A DNA stretch of 64,000 nucleotides, taken from assembly GCA_963798865.1 (NCBI GenBank), contig CAWCVZ010000009.1, positions 434,001 to 498,000 of the forward strand. The letters are read 5' to 3'. The notes under the pieces were generated by a model. That model worked only from the letters and a program-made list of their open reading frames with translations. It did no database searches and was not told the DNA's origin. Below, piece after piece: positions 63,190-64,000 of the stretch (within the stretch, counting starts at the first letter, position 1; each line of letters opens with the position of its first letter). Both the position numbers and the translations under genes were made by a program. Source of the DNA: RBG-16-34-14 sp963798865 (GTDB lineage Bacteria; Bacteroidota; Ignavibacteria; Ignavibacteriales; Ignavibacteriaceae).

Positions 63190-63852
63190 ATGAAAAAGAA
63201 ATTATTAATAAAGCTAACCTTATCAATTCTTTTTTTTATTTCATCTTTTTCTTTTTTATCTGCACAGGATAAATTATATGAATTTGAATCTGCGTACGTT
63301 AAAAAAATTACAACTACTTCTGGCTCCAGCGTTGATGTGGTTACAACTGAAGAAATATTTATTACTGATCATGGTAAAAGATCGGCAAGCTATAAGAATG
63401 AAAAGAGAAATATCAAAGCCTTAAAAAAAACTGAGGAAACCAATTCTGTTCATATTATTGATGGAGGATGGATAATTACTTATGACCCTAAAACAAAAGA
63501 GGGGACAAAGATGAAAAATGTTTTTGCTGATAAATTTAAAAATATGTCTGATAAAGATGCTAAGAATATGACCAAAGGAATGAAAGATGCACTTAACGCT
63601 GAAACAAAAGATCTTGGTACTGAAACTGTAGCGGGAAAAAAATGTAGTGTTACATCAACTACTTCCAATATTGCCGGGTTAAAATCTACATCTAAAATCT
63701 GGTTGTATAAAAATTTTCTTATGAAATCAGAGAGTGAGAGCTTTGGTAATAAAATAAAGGAAGAGGTAACTGTCTTTAAAGAAGGAGAGAAAATAGATAA
63801 CAATAAGTTTAATATTCCTGATGATGTAAAGATTAAAGAAGTTAAGTATTAA
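63190..63852 (+). CDS. Secreted protein of unknown function (DUF4412-like)
   Basis: The 220-aa product has a signal peptide ending SFLSAQ and a beta-rich mature part. The segments ITDHGKRSASYKNE, GGWIITYDPKTKEGTKMKN, VAGKKCSVTS and STSKIWLYKNFLMKSES suggest a periplasmic domain of the DUF4412/LolA-like kind, though the match is weak. A purine-rich AAGAGGAAA box precedes the ATG. Gap to the STAS gene is 113 bp, so linkage to signalling is unclear. Confidence 0.75.
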   Translation: MKKKLLIKLTLSILFFISSFSFLSAQDKLYEFESAYVKKITTTSGSSVDVVTTEEIFITDHGKRSASYKNEKRNIKALKKTEETNSVHIIDGGWIITYDPKTKEGTKMKNVFADKFKNMSDKDAKNMTKGMKDALNAETKDLGTETVAGKKCSVTSTTSNIAGLKSTSKIWLYKNFLMKSESESFGNKIKEEVTVFKEGEKIDNNKFNIPDDVKIKEVKY

Positions 63853-63871
63853 TTGTGAAATAATTAATTTT

Positions 63872-63931
63872 GAATGATTGAATGAAAAACTTTATACCTG
63901 ATCAATCAACCGTTCAGTCATTCAACAATTC
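63872..63931. repeat. Imperfect inverted repeat in intergenic filler
   Basis: GAATGATTGAATGA (63872-63885) and TCATTCAACAATTC (63918-63931) form an imperfect inverted pair. The words match the filler at 2290-2329. Confidence 0.5.
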
Positions 63932-63939
63932 AGTCTTAT

Positions 63940-64000
63940 TTACTCTTCCGCCTTTCCTCTCATTGAATCCCAGATCATATAAATACAAATTACTGCGAAC
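63940..64000 (-). CDS. Possible C-terminal end of a membrane protein (partial at window edge)
   Basis: On the minus strand a frame runs in from the window edge as FAVICIYMIWDSMRGKAEE and stops at 63940. A hydrophobic stretch followed by a charged tail is plausible for a TM protein, but 19 codons are too few to be sure. Confidence 0.3.
   Translation of the reverse strand, partial: FAVICIYMIWDSMRGKAEE

Overview
The window looks like an AT-rich chromosome segment from the Bacteroidota/Chlorobiota side of the tree, most likely the Ignavibacteria. The evidence is the type IX secretion (T9SS) C-terminal sorting domains built around NYPNPFNP, the PorV/PorQ-like outer-membrane barrels, a TonB receptor with a carboxypeptidase-regulatory N-domain, and many FG-GAP/VCBS surface proteins. 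The lineage is inferred from these families, not from a marker gene.

Layout. 1-13.5 kb (+): an envelope and secretion region. Two large FlgD-like-tailed surface proteins are each followed by a PorV-like barrel. Between them lie a GH9 cellulase, an FG-GAP T9SS protein and a frameshifted TonB receptor. 13.5-15.2 kb (-): an M19 dipeptidase with a sorting-type domain in an unusual N-terminal position. 15.5-22.5 kb (+): glutamate dehydrogenase, a secreted unknown whose signal peptide is written in 7-8 bp repeats, BamD, a hotdog thioesterase, a VCBS-like protein and a HEFHH metalloprotease. 22.5-27.7 kb (+): a ccmABCDEF cytochrome c maturation operon with a CxxxY-type CcmE, a 45-codon CcmD started by TTG, and a frameshifted ccmF. 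28-33.6 kb (+): a small HEAT protein, then an unrecognised 176-aa protein paired with a divergent SNF2-like helicase that has a degenerate Mrr-like tail, then a small membrane protein and a methyltransferase. 33.6-38.4 kb (-): two T9SS surface proteins, each broken by two one-base indels. 38.5-48.6 kb (-): a compact cytosine/uracil catabolic cluster. 48.9-57 kb (+): a phosphodiester glycosidase, tRNA-Asn with a nearby copy of its 3' end, a small secreted protein, and an 1867-aa multidomain T9SS metalloprotease-like protein. 57-63 kb (+): a partner-switching signalling module of two SpoIIE phosphatases, an RsbW-type kinase and two STAS proteins.

How it works together. The pyrimidine cluster encodes every step from cytosine to an acyl-CoA: uptake (NCS1), deamination (Fcy1-like), reduction (PreT/PreA), ring opening (HydA), decarbamoylation, transamination and a CoA-acylating dehydrogenase. 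The ccm operon would supply periplasmic c-type cytochromes. The signalling module joins a periplasmic two-component-type propeller sensor to a PP2C output, so it should control STAS phosphorylation; no sigma factor lies in the window. Much of the rest is T9SS cargo.

Quality warning: six one-base indels, mostly in short homopolymers, break four otherwise intact genes. Sequencing or assembly error is at least as likely as gene decay.
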